Source: Oidiodendron maius Zn | Lineage: Eukaryota > Ascomycota > Leotiomycetes > Myxotrichaceae | NCBI GenBank assembly: GCA_000827325.1 | Contig: KN832870.1 | Span: 4,340,001 to 4,404,000 of the forward strand | Direction of reading: 5' to 3' | DNA length: 64,000 nucleotides | The notes under the pieces: generated by a model | The model's database searches: none | Told to the model about the DNA's origin: nothing | What the model saw: the letters and a program-made list of their open reading frames with translations, nothing else | Part shown: piece after piece, positions 1 to 13,818 of the stretch | Layout: every line of letters starts with the position of its first letter | Position numbering within the stretch: the first letter of the stretch is position 1 | Program-made: the position numbers and the translations under genes

Positions 1-1011
1 CTTTATCTATAGCTAAAAAAAGGGATTTATTAACTCTAGATTCTAGAGTATCCTTTATACTAGTAACTAATCTATTAAAAGTATCTTACTTTAACTATAG
101 TAAAGTAGGGTATTTTACTAGCTCTTACTCTAACCCTTATACTATACTAAGAATTAATAAGATTAAATAAAACATTAAGGTTTCTAGTAATAAAGTAAAT
201 AATAAGACTAACTCTAAATCTAAATCAGAAAACTAGAAGCTCTAAGCTAAGGCTCCTTCTTTAGAGCCTATATATTTAACCTCTAGTAAATTGATTTGAG
301 TTTACTAATAGTAGGTAACTCCTTTACTCTTATATATATACTCTATAAGGATAGGGTTATAATCTAAGCTAAAGTCTTTAGTAATACTAGAGCTAATAGC
401 TATATTTTCCTTGATTTAAGATTTATATTAGACCTCTACTATACTTTTAATTTAAAGTCTAGATAACTTCCTTAGACTATCTACTCTAAGGGATTTAATA
501 GCAAGAAAAAGTCTCTAATATCTTAATACCTTTTATTTAATATAGAGATTAATAGCTATAGGATCTATAACTTTCTAATACTAATTATAGAGCTAGACTC
601 TTATAATATTATTATTAGAAGGAATTTCTTTAATTATTTCTATATTTCAATTAATATTTATAACTAATAGCTATAGTAGCCTTAGAAATTTCCCTTTAAT
701 AAGACTTACTTATAAACTATTACTATATACTTAAGAAGTAAGATTAGGCCTTAAAAGATCTAGCTATAATATTAGTAAGATATATTTAGAAAGGACTATC
801 TAATTACCTATAATAAGAGGAGATATAAGGATAGTATCTAGATTAAAGCCTTGATAAGGGATCTAGCTAAAGGGCTACTCTTTAATCACCTAGTAGCTAG
901 CTAGCTACCTAACCAATAATTTAATCTAGCTGCCTAGGAAAATCTAATAAGCTCTCTAGTATTCTAAGATAGAACTACCTCTCTAGAAGCAAAGGCTTAT
1001 AGCTCTATATA
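1..1011 (+). mobile_element. Gypsy-1 LTR retrotransposon, 5' part (gag end and protease), RIP-mutated
   Basis: This is the left part of a Ty3/Gypsy element that continues after LINE A at 6875. Read in plus-strand frames with TAG taken as former CAG, roughly 380-700 resembles a retroviral-type aspartic protease region, followed by a stretch resembling the 'ILG.DW' flap-and-beyond segment of Gypsy proteases. Sequence before about 240 should be the end of gag. The 5' LTR lies outside the window. Stop codons (mostly TAG) occur in every frame, so nothing is translatable. The last 14 bases (998-1011) are the target-site duplication made by LINE A. Family assignment rests on the better-preserved pol after 6889. 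Confidence 0.7.
998..1011. repeat. Target-site duplication of LINE A (partner 6875-6888)
   Basis: The sequence tatagctctatata is repeated as tatagccctatata immediately beyond the other end of LINE A. The single C/T difference is of RIP type. It fixes both ends of the element. Confidence 0.88.
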
Positions 1012-1179
1012 TTATTATTATTATTATTAATACTCTATTTAGCTATCTAGCTATAGAACCTCTACTAGAAATATTATAAGGTAAACTATACCCCTTAGAG
1101 CTAGACAAAACCCTTATATATTAGTCCTTATATATACAAAGTATCTTTATCTAGTCCTTGCTACTATTTAGCTAGTCTT

Positions 1180-4100
1180 ACTACTGACTATATAATACTA
1201 CCTAGAGCCTCTATAGCCCTCTTTCTTTCTCCTTCTCCTCCTAGTCCTAGATTACTGTATACTTATAGGCTTGCTGGAACTCAGAGAGGCAGCTAGTAGC
1301 TAGCAGCTACCTTACTACTATCCCTATATAGACTAGGTCTACTATTGCTACTATAAAGTTATAGGTAGTTTAAAGGGAGTATAGTAGGAGAGCTCTCTAG
1401 AGCTCCTCTCTCTCTTATTGTAGTTCTAGGCAATAGAGGACTATATAGGCTAGTGTTTCCCCTGTAATACTATAGCGATAGAGCAGTATATTCACTTCTA
1501 GGACCCTTTACTAGAACAGGAATGCTTGGAGCCTTATCTTGCTTATATAGATCTATATAAAAAGGGAGCTTTTATACTTCTTAAGGCTCTAGTATTTCTA
1601 GAGTACCTTCTTCCCTTTAAATTTAGGGTCTATATCTGCTAGTTCTATACTAGATCCTCTCTAGAACCTTGTTTATATCTTAACCTTACCTTTCTACTAT
1701 AGTCTCTAGTCTCTCTCTACTGCTTTATCTGTTATTAGCTCCCCTTTAGTATATTATCTACTTACCTACTTTGTCTTTTATTCTCCTCTTTTAGATAGAA
1801 GTTATAGTTCTACTAGCCTAATTCTTATCCTTTACTATTAGAGACAGGATACTACTATAGTATAAGTACTATATACCTTCTTGGCTATATCTATATATTC
1901 AAGCCTTAACTTAAATTCTATAACTCTCTTATTAAGGTATATATAGATTAGTAGAGTAGCTACTTTAACTTTAAGGTATTGAATCTAGGTTATATAATAT
2001 TCTCTAGTTACTATATAGAGACAGTTAGACTATACTATACTAAAGTAGTTAGTAATACCTCTAGAGTTTACCCTTACCTTACTAGGTTTATACTATATAG
2101 ATACTCTATATACTATTATTACCCTTATTACCTTAGTATAGATTTCTCTTATATAGACTAGGCTATATCTCTAGACTAATACTATAAGCTTTATAAATAT
2201 AAGCTTCTAGATAGCTAGCTTTTTCTTGACTTCTTTTAGATAATAACTCTACTAGAGCTTTCTATCTAGCTAGACTCTAAGGAATCAGGCTAACTCTACT
2301 AGATTAATTATATATCCTACTAGATAAACTACCTTCAAGAACTCTATATACTTCCAGATAAAGTATATAAATTCACTCTTTTAAGGAGTAAACTCTATAT
2401 CTCTTGTTTTAGTCTAGTGTTTATAGACCTTAAATATACTCTTAAGTTGCTAGTAGTTCTCCTAGATATTATAGCTAGTTACTAGGAGGTTTATATTATC
2501 TATAAATCCTATAATTATTAGGTTTCTATATTTCTCTAAGGCTTTATAAAGCAAGGCTATATAGAGCAGGAACAGGATTAGTAATAAGGGGGATCCCTAT
2601 AGGACCCCTACTCTAATCTATATTAGCTCTAATGCTTTGCTATCAAATATAAGCCTTATAGAGTATACTTTAAGGTAGCTATTAGTCTACCTTACTACCT
2701 ATATTAGAAAGCCCTGTTTATATAGGGTATCTAGGAGTCTAGTATAGTTGACTATATTAAAAGCTTCTTTAATATTAAGCTAGAGTAGTAAGGCTACTGC
2801 TCTATAACTCTAGACTATTTATACTACTTTAGTAACTAGATATATAGCAAGTTCTATAGACTACCCTTTTCTATTCTCTATTTAACCCTCTAGTAGTAGT
2901 TACTATAACTCTACTATATCTATAATTCAACTCTTTATTACCCCTTTAATAAGTTTTCTAACTATATTTAGTAGAGAGATTAGTCTCTAGTCTCTAGCTA
3001 TTTATTACTATATTAGTATCTTATCTAGTTTCTTAAGGACTACTACTCTTATACTATAGAACTACTTCAGGAAGTATTTAAGGTTAAAGCTAGCTTAGGT
3101 TATAGCTACAAGAATTATTAAGAGGGGTCTACTATATACTTTCAGGAACCCTGCTAGAAGGTTATTACTTAGTTCTAGTGCTTTCTAGGCTCCCTACTTA
3201 AGTCTTTCCTTGATTTCCTCTATAGTAACTACCTTTTTGATAGGGAATTGCTACTAGATTAAAGCCTCCTTCTAGATAGTATTCTTGATATCTTAGAGGT
3301 CTACTTTACTACTAGAGAAGAACCTCCTTGCTAAGGTTTTACTCTTTTCTTTATAGGTAAATACTAACTAAGAGGTATCCTTGCTTTAATATAGTAGCAG
3401 TATTATTAGTAGCTCTTAAGGGATATAACTTCTTAGTTATACTTACTATTAGAGTTTCTAAAGAGTCTTTAGCTGCTTTAAGGCTCTAGTAAGGGCTAGT
3501 CTCTAATACCTTGTTTATACTTCTTAGATTACCTGTCTTTATTTTGAGATAGCTTCTTGAAGCTTTATCTATATATATTATAATACTATAGTATAGTAGC
3601 TGTATTATACTACTAATACCTCTACTACTACCTTATCTACTTCCTTATTCTACTATAGTTTACCTTGACTATAGCTAGTCTTATACTATAGAGTCAAAAC
3701 ATTAGTAATTCTCTGGAGCTACTATATAAGCTAATTGGTTATATAATCAAGGGCTTCTAGAGAGCTAATAGAGAGGGGTATTTTTAGGGTTTTTGCTTCT
3801 ATAGCTATTAGGTCTTTGTCTATCTTGGTCTATAACTACTCTAGTAGTATACTAGAGGGTTGCTAGTACTATATACTTTTGACTTATATAAGTTAGGCTA
3901 TATAGTCTAATCTAGTATAGTCTAGGCCTCTCTTATAGTATATCTATAGTGTCTTTATATACTATATAAGGTCTAATATTCTGTCTCTATCCTCTCTATA
4001 TTCTGTATTTCTCTATCTAGTAGGTTCTTTCTATAGTATAGCTAGTATAAGGTTCTAGTATTATATTAGTAAGAGAAGCACTTCTATATATTATAATATT

Positions 4101-4480
4101 CTCCCTTCTCTATCCTATTATAGGTAATAGAGGTTTATATTACCTACTACTAGATAGCAACCCTCTAGTAGTCTCTTAGAGAGTATTTAGAGAGGGCTCT
4201 ACTAGTCTATTCTCTTATATAGTAAGTATATTAACTATATTATTAGTGGTTTAGGCTTAGCCTTAAAGGTAACCTTATACCAGTTTATCCTTATAGCCTA
4301 TAACTACTCTATAATCCTATAGCATTTATAGATATATAGTACTACCTGGCTATTACCTCTATAGACTAGATAGTATTTACTATTAGCTAGATAGTAGAGC
4401 TGTTTAGTTCCTGAGCTTCTAGCTAGTTTCTATATAGCTATTATATTATACTTACTGTAATCCCCTAGTATAATTAGTAC
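1180..4480 (-). pseudogene. LINE A ORF2 remnant (endonuclease/reverse transcriptase)
   Basis: This is homologous along its length to the better-preserved ORF2 of LINE C. The RT motif near 2490-2515 reads Phe-Ile-Asp-Asn where active RTs have Phe-Ala-Asp-Asp, so a catalytic Asp is lost. CAG-to-TAG stops are frequent. The enzyme would have nicked target DNA and primed reverse transcription of the element RNA at the nick. No open frame longer than about 60 codons survives. Confidence 0.8.
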
Positions 4481-4489
4481 TACCTTCTA

Positions 4490-5690
4490 GTTCTTTCCTA
4501 TATTCTAGTATACTACTAATAGTATTATTAAAAAGGGTTAGAGCTACTTACTATAGTATCTTAGATGCTTTATATTCCCTAGGTCCTTACTATACTTATA
4601 CTATAGCTTTACTAGGTAAATATTACAATATCTTGATATATCTTTACTACCTAGACAGTTCCTAGGGGTCTTCCTCTCTTAGCTACTAGCTAGCTAGAGG
4701 TATACTAGAAGCTCCTTAGCTATAGTAGTCTTTTGTATATAACTAGACAGAAGCTATCTGTATCTTCTTCTGGTTATAGGGCTAGTATATTACCTGTATT
4801 GCTACTACTGTTTCTCTAGATAACCTTAAACTAGAGTGGCTAGTATAGGTATACCTAGTAGGCTCTATTACTCTCCTGCTTAGTAGTAGGGCAGTCCTAG
4901 TCCTATATAGTATAGGCTCCTCTATAGTTAATACACCTTTTCTTGCTGCTATCTTCCTTCTTTAGGCAGTTAGCTTCTCCCCCTTTATATACTATATAGG
5001 TATAGTGATTATATCTAGCCTGTTTGGTATAGTACTATCTAATATACCTGAAGGTATAGCACCTAAAGTATTGCCTTATCTATACTTCTATATAGTAGAG
5101 TTTAATATTAAAAATTTAGGCCTTAAATATAACTCCTCTTTAATAAGCCTCCTAAGCAGTAACTATACTGCTTATATATAGGACTATATTAGCAAATAGC
5201 CTATAAGGGGTCTTAAGGAGTTGTATTTTATACCAGGTAATACTAGGTATATATTTCTTTAGTTCAATAAGGAGCTCTACTAGATTATAGATATTATATA
5301 GTCTAGAGGCTACTATTCCCTTTACTATAACTATAAACTCCCTGTATTTTACCTGTACCTATACTCTAAATATAGTTGCTACCTATACTATCTCCTTAGT
5401 AAAGCCTTCTATATTTCCTATAAACGTTAGGACTATATTGCTGCTCTGTATTCTCCTTGCTGCTACTATACTATCCCCTCCTAGTGCCTTATTGACTGTC
5501 TTAACCACTTAGGTAGGCGTTCTTTTAGCCAGGTCCTTACTCTACTCTAGAGCTTACACTACAATTTCCCGGGTTCGTTACTCTAGAATAACTACCTTTA
5601 GTATATATACTGCTCCCTTACTGGTTCTGTATACCCCCTTTGCTACTACTATCTATATCTTCTTAGATATATTCTTAGGCTCTAGTAGAC
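4490..5690 (-). pseudogene. LINE A ORF1 remnant (nucleic-acid-binding gag-like protein)
   Basis: This is homologous to ORF1 of LINE E (30260 onward) and, at its 3' end, to the zinc-knuckle region of LINE B2. Cys and His codons of the knuckles are largely converted to Tyr. The first few hundred bases of ORF1 present in LINE E are missing here, and a different leader is joined at about 5690. The product would have bound element RNA in the ribonucleoprotein particle. Confidence 0.6.
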
Positions 5691-6874
5691 AGAAACAGAA
5701 TTATATTGTAAAGCTAGTCTATAATATAAGAGAGAGTAGTAAGCTCCTACTATACTTTCCTATATATCCTTGGTCTGTTACTGAAGCTTATCTCTAGTAT
5801 ATATTTCGAAAGGACATTAAGGCTCTAGCAACCTCCCTTATACCCTCTGCCCTGTTTGCTCCCTAAGCCTATATCAGTCTACTATACCTACTACCCTATA
5901 GCTCTACTTATAGACTAATATATATATCTATTCTCTTAGGCTATATAGATAGTATTATATAGATCCCTTATAGATACCTTGTAGCTACTTCACCTAACTG
6001 TTACTACTATTATATACTATACCTTATAGTAGTATACTGTTTTATATTACCTTACCAGGTCTCCCCTTATAGTAAGGCTAACTATATCTTATAGGAGTTA
6101 TAAAGTATATAACCCTAGCTAGACATTATATAAACGCTTTTCCCTTCTACTAACTAAAGTGTATATATCCTCTCCCCTACTTCCTAGCTACCTGCTTTGC
6201 CTGTCCTCTAAACGCCCTGCTTTGCCTATATCTATCAAACCCTATATTTATAAAGTCAAAGTTATAGTACTATATAGTCGCTATATATCCTCAGGCCTGC
6301 CTCTGCAATAGAGTTCCTCTATACTATATATCTATAGGTTCACTATAAAGCCAAAGCTGCAGCACCTATATTATCCCCCTAGAATTCCCTTGATTGACTA
6401 GTACAATCACTATAACCCTCTAGTCCTTATATAGATTTCTTTACTTAACAAGAGCTCCAAGTGTTTATCGGTTAACAAGAGCTCTAATAGATGTTTTATA
6501 GGTCCTTCAAGTAACTATTGTTACATCTATAATCTTGATACTTTTAGGTGAAAATTTTTTATATACCCTAGAGGTATCCTGTTATATAACTAGGCAGCGG
6601 TTCTATATTACCTCTATATTACAGTGATTAAAGGCCTATTCTCTAGATAGGTAGTTGTATATCGGATGGTTTTTATACCCATTTTGATAGTAGTTCTCTG
6701 TTCTAGATAGTAGCTTATCACCAGCATTATATAGACATAACCCTATTATATAACCAGCAACACCTATACCAGCTCTATTGAATGCACTAGTCTCCTGTTG
6801 GCTCTATAATAATATCGCAATCATAGGTTTATAGCCAGCACTATATATAGGTGAGAGTTCGACTTTTGCTGGCC
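5690..6874 (-). other. 5' leader of LINE A, shared with LINE C
   Basis: About 1.18 kb matches 49457-50594 of LINE C, both ending at the 5' terminus in ...gctggcc. No convincing reading frame exists: an A insertion near the 5' end shifts frame between the two copies. A promoter role is likely by position but is not shown by any motif I can name. In LINE E I do not see this leader before ORF1. Confidence 0.65.
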
Positions 6875-6888
6875 TATAGCCCTATATA

Positions 6889-9800
6889 GGAACACTAGAA
6901 CTATAAGAACTTAGGATAGATAGAATAGGAGTTGAAAGGTCTTAATAATCCCTATCTAGCTATACTAAACTCCCCTAAAAAGCAACTACTAATCTAGGAA
7001 GTAGAGCTATAAACTAAGTCTCCTTTAATAATTAATATCAAGATAATTTCAGGTAATAGATTTATACTTAATATAAGATAGTCTAATATAGAAGTATTCT
7101 TGATTACTCTAGATAGCTTAGATTATATAATCAAGGATAAAGGATAGAAGTCCTAGCCTCTACTAAACTAATCAATTAAGGTATTAAAGCAGAAAGTATC
7201 TAGCTTCTTATACTACTATTTAGACTTCTTCTTAAAAGAGTAATCTGATATCTTACTACTATCTTATAGTATTAACTACTAGATTAAGCTAACTAATAAT
7301 AGTAAAGATCTAGAGTTTAGCTATCTAAACAAGTATTTTATAGAGAAGCTTATTACTATATATTACTATCTAATAGATAGCTTAACTAAAGGATTTATTA
7401 TAGTAAGCTAAGTATCCTTTATATCTTCTATTCTCTTTATATAAAAGGATAATAGCTCTCTATATTTCTATATAGACTACTATAAGCTTAATATACTAAC
7501 TAAGAAGAACTAATATCCCTTACCTTTAATTAATAAGACTCTAGTATAACTAGCTAGAGCTAAAGTATTTACTAAGCTAGATATCTAGTAGACTTTCTAC
7601 TAGATCTATATCTCCTTTAAATCTAAGAAACTAACTATATTCCAGATATATTATAGACTATTTCAATATAAAGTCCTTCCCTTTAGACTAACTAATAGAC
7701 TAGCTACCTTTTAGAGCTATATTAATAATATATTAAAAGACCTTCTTAATATAATCTATATAGCTTATCTAGATAATATCCTAATCTACTCTAAGGATAA
7801 GCTTAAATATAAAGTATATATTAAGTAGATAGTTAATTGCCTTTAGGTTATAGGTCTATAAGCTAATATCAAGAAATATAAGTTTAGTATTAAATAGATA
7901 AAATATCTTGGCTTTATTATTTTGATTAATAGTATCTAGATTAACCTTAATAAGATCTAGATAATCAAGGACTAGATATACCCTTATACTATTAATAGTA
8001 TCTAATCTTTCCTTAGATTTTATAACTTTTACTATAGGTTTATCTATAACTATAGCTAGATTACTACTCCTTTAACTTACCTAACTTATAAGGATTATAA
8101 GTTTAATTTTAACTAGTCCTATATCTAAGTATTTAAGACTCTTAAATATATATTAATAAGTATACCTCTTTTAGTCTACTATAATATAGACAGTTAGTAT
8201 CTCCTTAAGATAGATATATCTAATATAGTAGTTATAGTAATATTCTTCTAGAAGAGACTTAATAGAGAATAGTATCTAGTTAGATACTTCTTAAAGACTA
8301 TAGCTCTAACTAAGACAAACTATCTAATCTATAATAAAGAGATACTAGCTATTATCTAAATATTAGAATACTAGTATATAGAGCTAGAGAGAACCAAGGA
8401 CTAGATCTAGATTATTATAGACTATAAGATCCTTAAGTACTTTATATCTACTAAGCTACTCTTAACTTACTAGACTAGATAAATAAAGATCTTCTTATAA
8501 TATTACTTTAAAATCTTATATAAGCTAAACAAATCAAATAAAGTAGACCCTTTAATATAACTTAATAAGAAGGCCTTAAACTAAATAAAGTATAATAACT
8601 AAAAGTAAGTCTTATTACCTCTAGATTAATTGGATCTATAGATTATATAGAAGCTAGAAGTAAACAAGATAGCTTTCTCTCTCTTATTAATTATAGAATA
8701 ACTAGACTTAATTAATAAGATCCTTTAAGCAAACTAGACTATATCTAAACTAGAGCCTATATATAAGCTAGCTATAGGCTAGAAAGGAGGATATACCCTT
8801 AAAAGTAGACTATTTAAGAGATATAATAAGCTAGTAGTAGCTGAATTAGTTTATATAGATCTGATTATAGCTATATACTATAGCCTAACTATAGCCTATC
8901 TAGACTAGAGTAAGATAAAGGCTCTAATTAGAGTAAAATACTACTAGATAGAGATAGACAATAATATAGACTACTTTATTAATAATTGCTATACCTACTA
9001 TAGATTAAAGGTTCTTTAAGATAAGACTCTAGAGCTATTATACCTCTTACTAATATCTAACTAGCTATAGTAATATATTTTAATTGATTTCAAGGATATA
9101 CTTTCTAATTAAGATAGTATAAATATAGTTTATATCTTTATAGATAGACTAGATAAGAGACTAGTTTTAATACTCTATAATAAGTTAATAGATACTTAAG
9201 TAATAGCTTAGCTTTATCTAAAGTATATATATAAGTATTATAGGCTAGTAATAACTATAGTTTTAGATTATAGCCTATAATTTATATTAGTATTCTAGGA
9301 AAAGTTTTACTAACTACTAAATACTAAGTTAAAGCTCTCTATAGCTTACTATCTCTAGACTAATAGATAGACTAAGAATATAAACTAGTAGATTAATTAA
9401 TAGCTAAGACTCTTTATTAATACTTTCTAGAATAACTAGTCTAGTTTAATTAATATAATTAACTATATAGCTATAGCTCTTCTATATAACTTAATAGGAT
9501 TATTATCCTTTTAGATTAAGCTAAGCTACTAGCTATAAATAAATATTAACTAGAACTATCTATAGGATAATATTATAGTCTTAGAGTATATCTATAAAGC
9601 TAGATAGGATATCTAGAAGTAGATTAAGAGGATCTATAAGGCCTAGAAGTAGTATAGGGATAGTATAGCTAAAGCTTAAGAGAAGCAATAGATCTAGACT
9701 AATAAATACTACTAATCTATAGACTTTTAGATAAGAGATAAGGTATAGGTATTAATAAGGAACTAGATAAACAAACACTCTAGTTAGAAGCTAGAGTATT

Positions 9801-10589
9801 AGAATAAGAGTCTATATAAGATTATAAAGTAAGTCAGATACTTATATTAGCTTAAACTACTAGATAATAATAAGCAATATAATATATTTATACTAGATCT
9901 CTTATATAAAGATCTAGAGAACTCTTTATTAGAGTAATATTAAGAATCCTCTCTATCTATAATATATAACTAAAAGTAGAAGTAGAAGGTTAACTAAATG
10001 CTTTAAAGCTATAAGAAGTATTAGAAGCTTTAATACTAGACTAAATAGAAAGGCATTAATTATAACTCTATATTTTATAATACTAAGAGTTTTAAAGAGG
10101 CTCTATATAAGATTAAAGCCTTCTATAATTAATACCTAAAGACTATAAGATCTCTAATAAACCTAAAATACTAGCTAGACTACTATAAATAAGATAAAGA
10201 ACTAGAAAACTATTCAAATAATAATACTTATACTAATATATACTAAGTCTAGTCTAGCTATAAAAGGTAAAGAAGGACTAACTTCTAATTACTAGAGCTT
10301 ATACTTATTAGTAACTAAAGTATATAAAAGCTAAGTCCCTATAAAGTTAAGCTATAGCTCTAGTCCTAGCTCTCTATTACTATACTAGACTATTAACTCT
10401 ATAGCCTCTACTCTCTTTAGAACTATTACTATTTGATTATTACTACTATTTAAGGCTTATTATTATTCTATTCTTATTACTAAATAATCTTTAATTACTA
10501 TTTAATTCTTGTTTCTAGTTACTTTCTATTACTATTAAATCAACTTTTATTATATAGCTTAAAAGTAAGCCTTTAAAAGAAGAGAGTAA
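6889..10589 (+). pseudogene. Gypsy-1 pol remnant: RT, RNase H, integrase, chromodomain-like tail
   Basis: A plus-strand reading with TAG as Gln gives, in order: the RT entry region, including an 'LxxLTKKNxYPLPLI' block near 7490-7540; the catalytic motif Tyr-Leu-Asp-Asn at 7766-7777 (normally YLDD); RNase H (about 8180-8560); an integrase with a zinc-finger region near 8985-9050 whose Cys/His are partly Tyr; the DDE core (about 9060-9420); and a C-terminal region resembling the Gypsy chromodomain and its Trp-rich tail (about 9960-10230). That order (RT before integrase) is diagnostic of Ty3/Gypsy. Dozens of stops make it a dead copy. It resumes after LINE A, so the two halves are one element. 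Confidence 0.82.
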
Positions 10590-10818
10590 TATAATAAACC
10601 TAGCTAGATTAGCTAGCAGTTTACTAGTATAGTAGTAATTATACTTCTATAGGTTATCTAACAAGCCTCTTCTATATATAAGGAACTCTACTCTTATTCT
10701 CTCTTTTACTCCTTAATTTATTCTTTTAGTTATCTTGGTTAATAGTTAAATATACCTTATATCTAATACTATACTTTATCCTAAGGATCTAGATCTCTAT
10801 TCTTTCTAAGCTATTATA
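10590..10818 (+). repeat. Gypsy-1 3' LTR
   Basis: It begins tataataaacctagctag and ends gctattata. These are RIP-converted forms of TGTAAC...TTACA, the same terminal design as the Gypsy-2 LTR. A purine-rich tract (ttaaaagaagagagtaa, 10573-10589) precedes it as a polypurine tract should. Length is 229 bp. LINE B sequence starts directly after it. The 5' LTR is off-window, so the LTR cannot be confirmed by its pair. Confidence 0.6.
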
Positions 10819-13273
10819 AAATATAGAGAGTTTATAGTTATAATAAAGGGAATAGTAGCCTCTAGACTATATAATATCTATAATCTAATAGAGCTCTTTA
10901 TTAAACTAAAGAAATATATATCTAGTATTATCTAGTATAAAATATAGTTCTTTAAGACTCTTTATAGACTATTTACTAATATAGTCTTATATATAAGTAG
11001 TATAGTTATTATTTAGAAGGTTTACTAAAGAGATATTATATTTAAGGCTTAAATTTTCAATATTAAACTCTACTATATAGAAGTATAGATAAAGTAATAC
11101 TTTAGATATTATACTTTTAGGTATATTAGATAGTATTATACTAAATAGACTAAATATAGCTATTATACCTATATAGTATATAAAGAGAGAAAAGCTAACT
11201 ATCTAAAGAAAGAAGATAGTAACAAGAAGAAGTATATTAATTATAGAGAAGCTTATACTATATAGAACTAAGACTATTCTACTACTAAATAGAAGAGTAA
11301 TAGAGTCTACTAGATATACCTATACTAACTACTTTAGTTTAAGGTTATCTAAAGAAATAGTAGTAGTAATATAGGTAATATACTAGCTCTATAACTAGAA
11401 GAAGATATAGATAGCTTCTATCTAGTTATATATAAAAGACTACTATAGCTAAAGAGCTTCTAGTATACCTTTAGCTAGCTAGTAACTAAAAGAGAAAGAC
11501 CTCCAGGAACTATCTAGATAGTAAAGATATATTAAGATATTATAATATTTATCTAATAAGACTATAGTATAAGTATAGCAAGGATCTAAGGAATATAAAG
11601 TATTCAAGATACTATAGTAAGTAGCTTTAACCCTTTCTAATAATACTATTAGTAGTATACTAGAATATAGAAAAGAACTAGAAAGTAGTACTAATTATAC
11701 TAGAGGATTATAGCAAATATAATATAATAGCTATATAGAAACTAGCTAGAAGCTTAGGAACTAGATAACTCTACTATCTAGCTAATAGTAAATACTATCT
11801 AGTCTATAAAGATAATAGTTAGATAGTACTATATATCTATAAATACTATAGGATTATAGGGTAATTATAGACTATAGGGATAAACTAGTATAGAGTTACC
11901 TTTAAGGATAGACCTAAACTACTAATAATATAATTAATATACTTACTATATAAGAGACTAGACTAGTAGAGCCTTCTTTAAATACTCCTTAAGAGATTAC
12001 TAGAAGATTACTATCTAATAGTCAGTAATATAAACCTCTACTATTTATAATAGAATAGAGAAAGAAGAACCTTATAATATATAGAAGTATTCCTTTTAAT
12101 AATATAATACTAGAATCTTATACTAGCTATACTATAGAGAGAACTTACTAGATAGAGAAATATAAAGTATAAAGAGAATAGAGATAGAATATTAGACTTT
12201 ATATAGTATATAGAGATACTATAAATATATTATAAAGAGAGTCTAGATTATACTAGATTAGACTATATAGTCTAACTTATATAAGTTAAAAGTATATAGT
12301 ACTAGTAACCTTCTAGTATACTACTAGAATAGTTATAAATAAAGATAAATAAAGATCTAATAATAATAGAAGTAAAAACTCTAAAAATACCCCTCTTTAT
12401 TAGCTTTCTAGAAGCTCTTAATTATATAACTAATTAGCTTATATAATAGCTCTAGAGAATTATTAATATTTTAATCCTATAGTATAAGACTAGCTATAGT
12501 TAAGGTAAACTATAATAGAATAAGGAAGTAGATAAAGTAGTAGTAAAGGTATTAGTAATATAATATAGCTACTATATAATAGTATTATAATATATATAGA
12601 TAAAGCTTTAAGAAACTATCTAGAAATAAAAGCAGATAATCTAAGAAGTATAAATAAAGTATTAAAGACTAGTCTTTACTAGAGCTTTAAAATAGCTAAA
12701 GACTCTTTAGAAACTCTAATAGTAGATATAACTAAGAAGTTATACCTTTTAAGAGCTACTAATAATACTATTACTATATTAAAATAAGGATATCCTTTAG
12801 TTAATATTTATCTATAAAGAAAAGAGTAAAACCTTAATAGGGAAGTTCTTCTCTAGTAGTAAAATAGACTTCTAGAATATTAAAGATACTATCTAGAAAA
12901 AGACTTTAATCTAGTAGTAATTCTCTATTAAAAAGATAGTTACTATAGAGGAAATAGAGGAAAGACTTAAGTAAAGAGTCTAGAAAGTACTAGAATTAAG
13001 TAATAACCTTCTAGTAGAGTTTCTAAAGATATATAGTAGACTTCTCTTAATAATTCTTATAGCTATAACCTAAACTAGCTTTAACTTTAAATACTTCTTA
13101 AAGTAGTTCTATAGTATAGAAGTAGTAGTCCTTAAGAAACTAGATAAAATACTAATATAGTAATAAATAGCTAGAGACTAAAGACTAATCTCTTTATTAA
13201 ATATAGTTAGAAAACTTATTAAAGAAATAATAGAAAGTTAAATTATAGATATAATAAAGTTATAGTAACTACT
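10819..13273 (+). mobile_element. LINE B, first segment (ORF1 and 5' ORF2), RIP-saturated
   Basis: This matches LINE E from about 30610 onward and continues through the ORF1 zinc-knuckle region and the ORF2 endonuclease into RT. It breaks at 13273 where LINE B2 is inserted. Sequence here has almost no CA, TG or CG dinucleotides. It starts abruptly at the Gypsy-1 LTR, which suggests Gypsy-1 was inserted into LINE B and that the missing 5' part lies upstream of the window. Confidence 0.85.
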
Positions 13274-13278
13274 CTAGG

Positions 13279-13810
13279 TGCAGCCACTGCGCCTGTACAG
13301 TGCATGAAGGGGGAGAAGCCAACTGCCTAGAGAAGGAAGACAGCGGCAAGAAGAGGTGCATTAACTGTAGAGGAGCTTATACTGTATAGGACCGGGACTG
13401 CCCTGCTGCCAAGCAGGAGAGCAGTAGAGCCCACCAGGTATACCTATACCGGCCACTCTAGTTTGAGGTTACCTAGGGAAACAGCAGCAGCAATGCAGGT
13501 AATACACTAGCCCTACAACTAGAAGAAGATATAGACAGCTTCTGTCTAGTTATATACAAAAGACCACTACAGCCAGGGAGCTCCTAGTGTACCCCTAGCC
13601 AACTAGCAGCTAAGAGAGGAAGACCCCTAGGAACCGTCCAGGTAGCGAAGACATATCAAGATATTGTAATGTTTGCCTGGCAAGGCTGTAGTGTAAGTAC
13701 AGCAAGGACCCAAAGAATACAAAACACCCAAGACACTACAGCAAGCAGCTCTAACCCCTTCCAATAATACTATTAGTAGTATACTGGAATACAGGAAAGA
13801 ACCAGGAGGT
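13279..13810 (+). pseudogene. LINE B2 ORF1 C-terminal remnant with zinc knuckles
   Basis: The plus-strand reading shows two gag-like knuckles: a Cys-x2-Cys-x4-His-type motif at about 13281-13330 and a Cys-x2-Cys...Cys-Pro motif at about 13350-13400, the second with its His changed to Tyr. Such paired knuckles at the end of ORF1 are typical of Tad/Jockey/I-type LINEs, where the protein binds element RNA. TAG stops interrupt the frame. ORF2 begins directly downstream. Confidence 0.7.
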
Positions 13811-13818
13811 AGCACCAA

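Larger units (their letters stand above)
1012..6874 (-). mobile_element. LINE A: full-length Tad1/I-like non-LTR retrotransposon with 5' leader
   Basis: The element starts at its 3' end with a (TTA)n tract (the complement of a (TAA)n tail) and ends at 6874 with the 5' terminus ...gctggcc. It is flanked by a 14-bp target-site duplication, tatagctctatata at 998-1011 and tatagccctatata at 6875-6888, with one C/T difference. Length is 5863 bp. Order on the minus strand is leader (about 6874-5690), ORF1 (about 5690-4490), ORF2 with endonuclease, RT and C-terminal Cys motif (about 4480-1180), then the 3' UTR. RIP is moderate to heavy, with stops throughout. It is inserted into Gypsy-1, so it is younger than Gypsy-1. 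Confidence 0.9.
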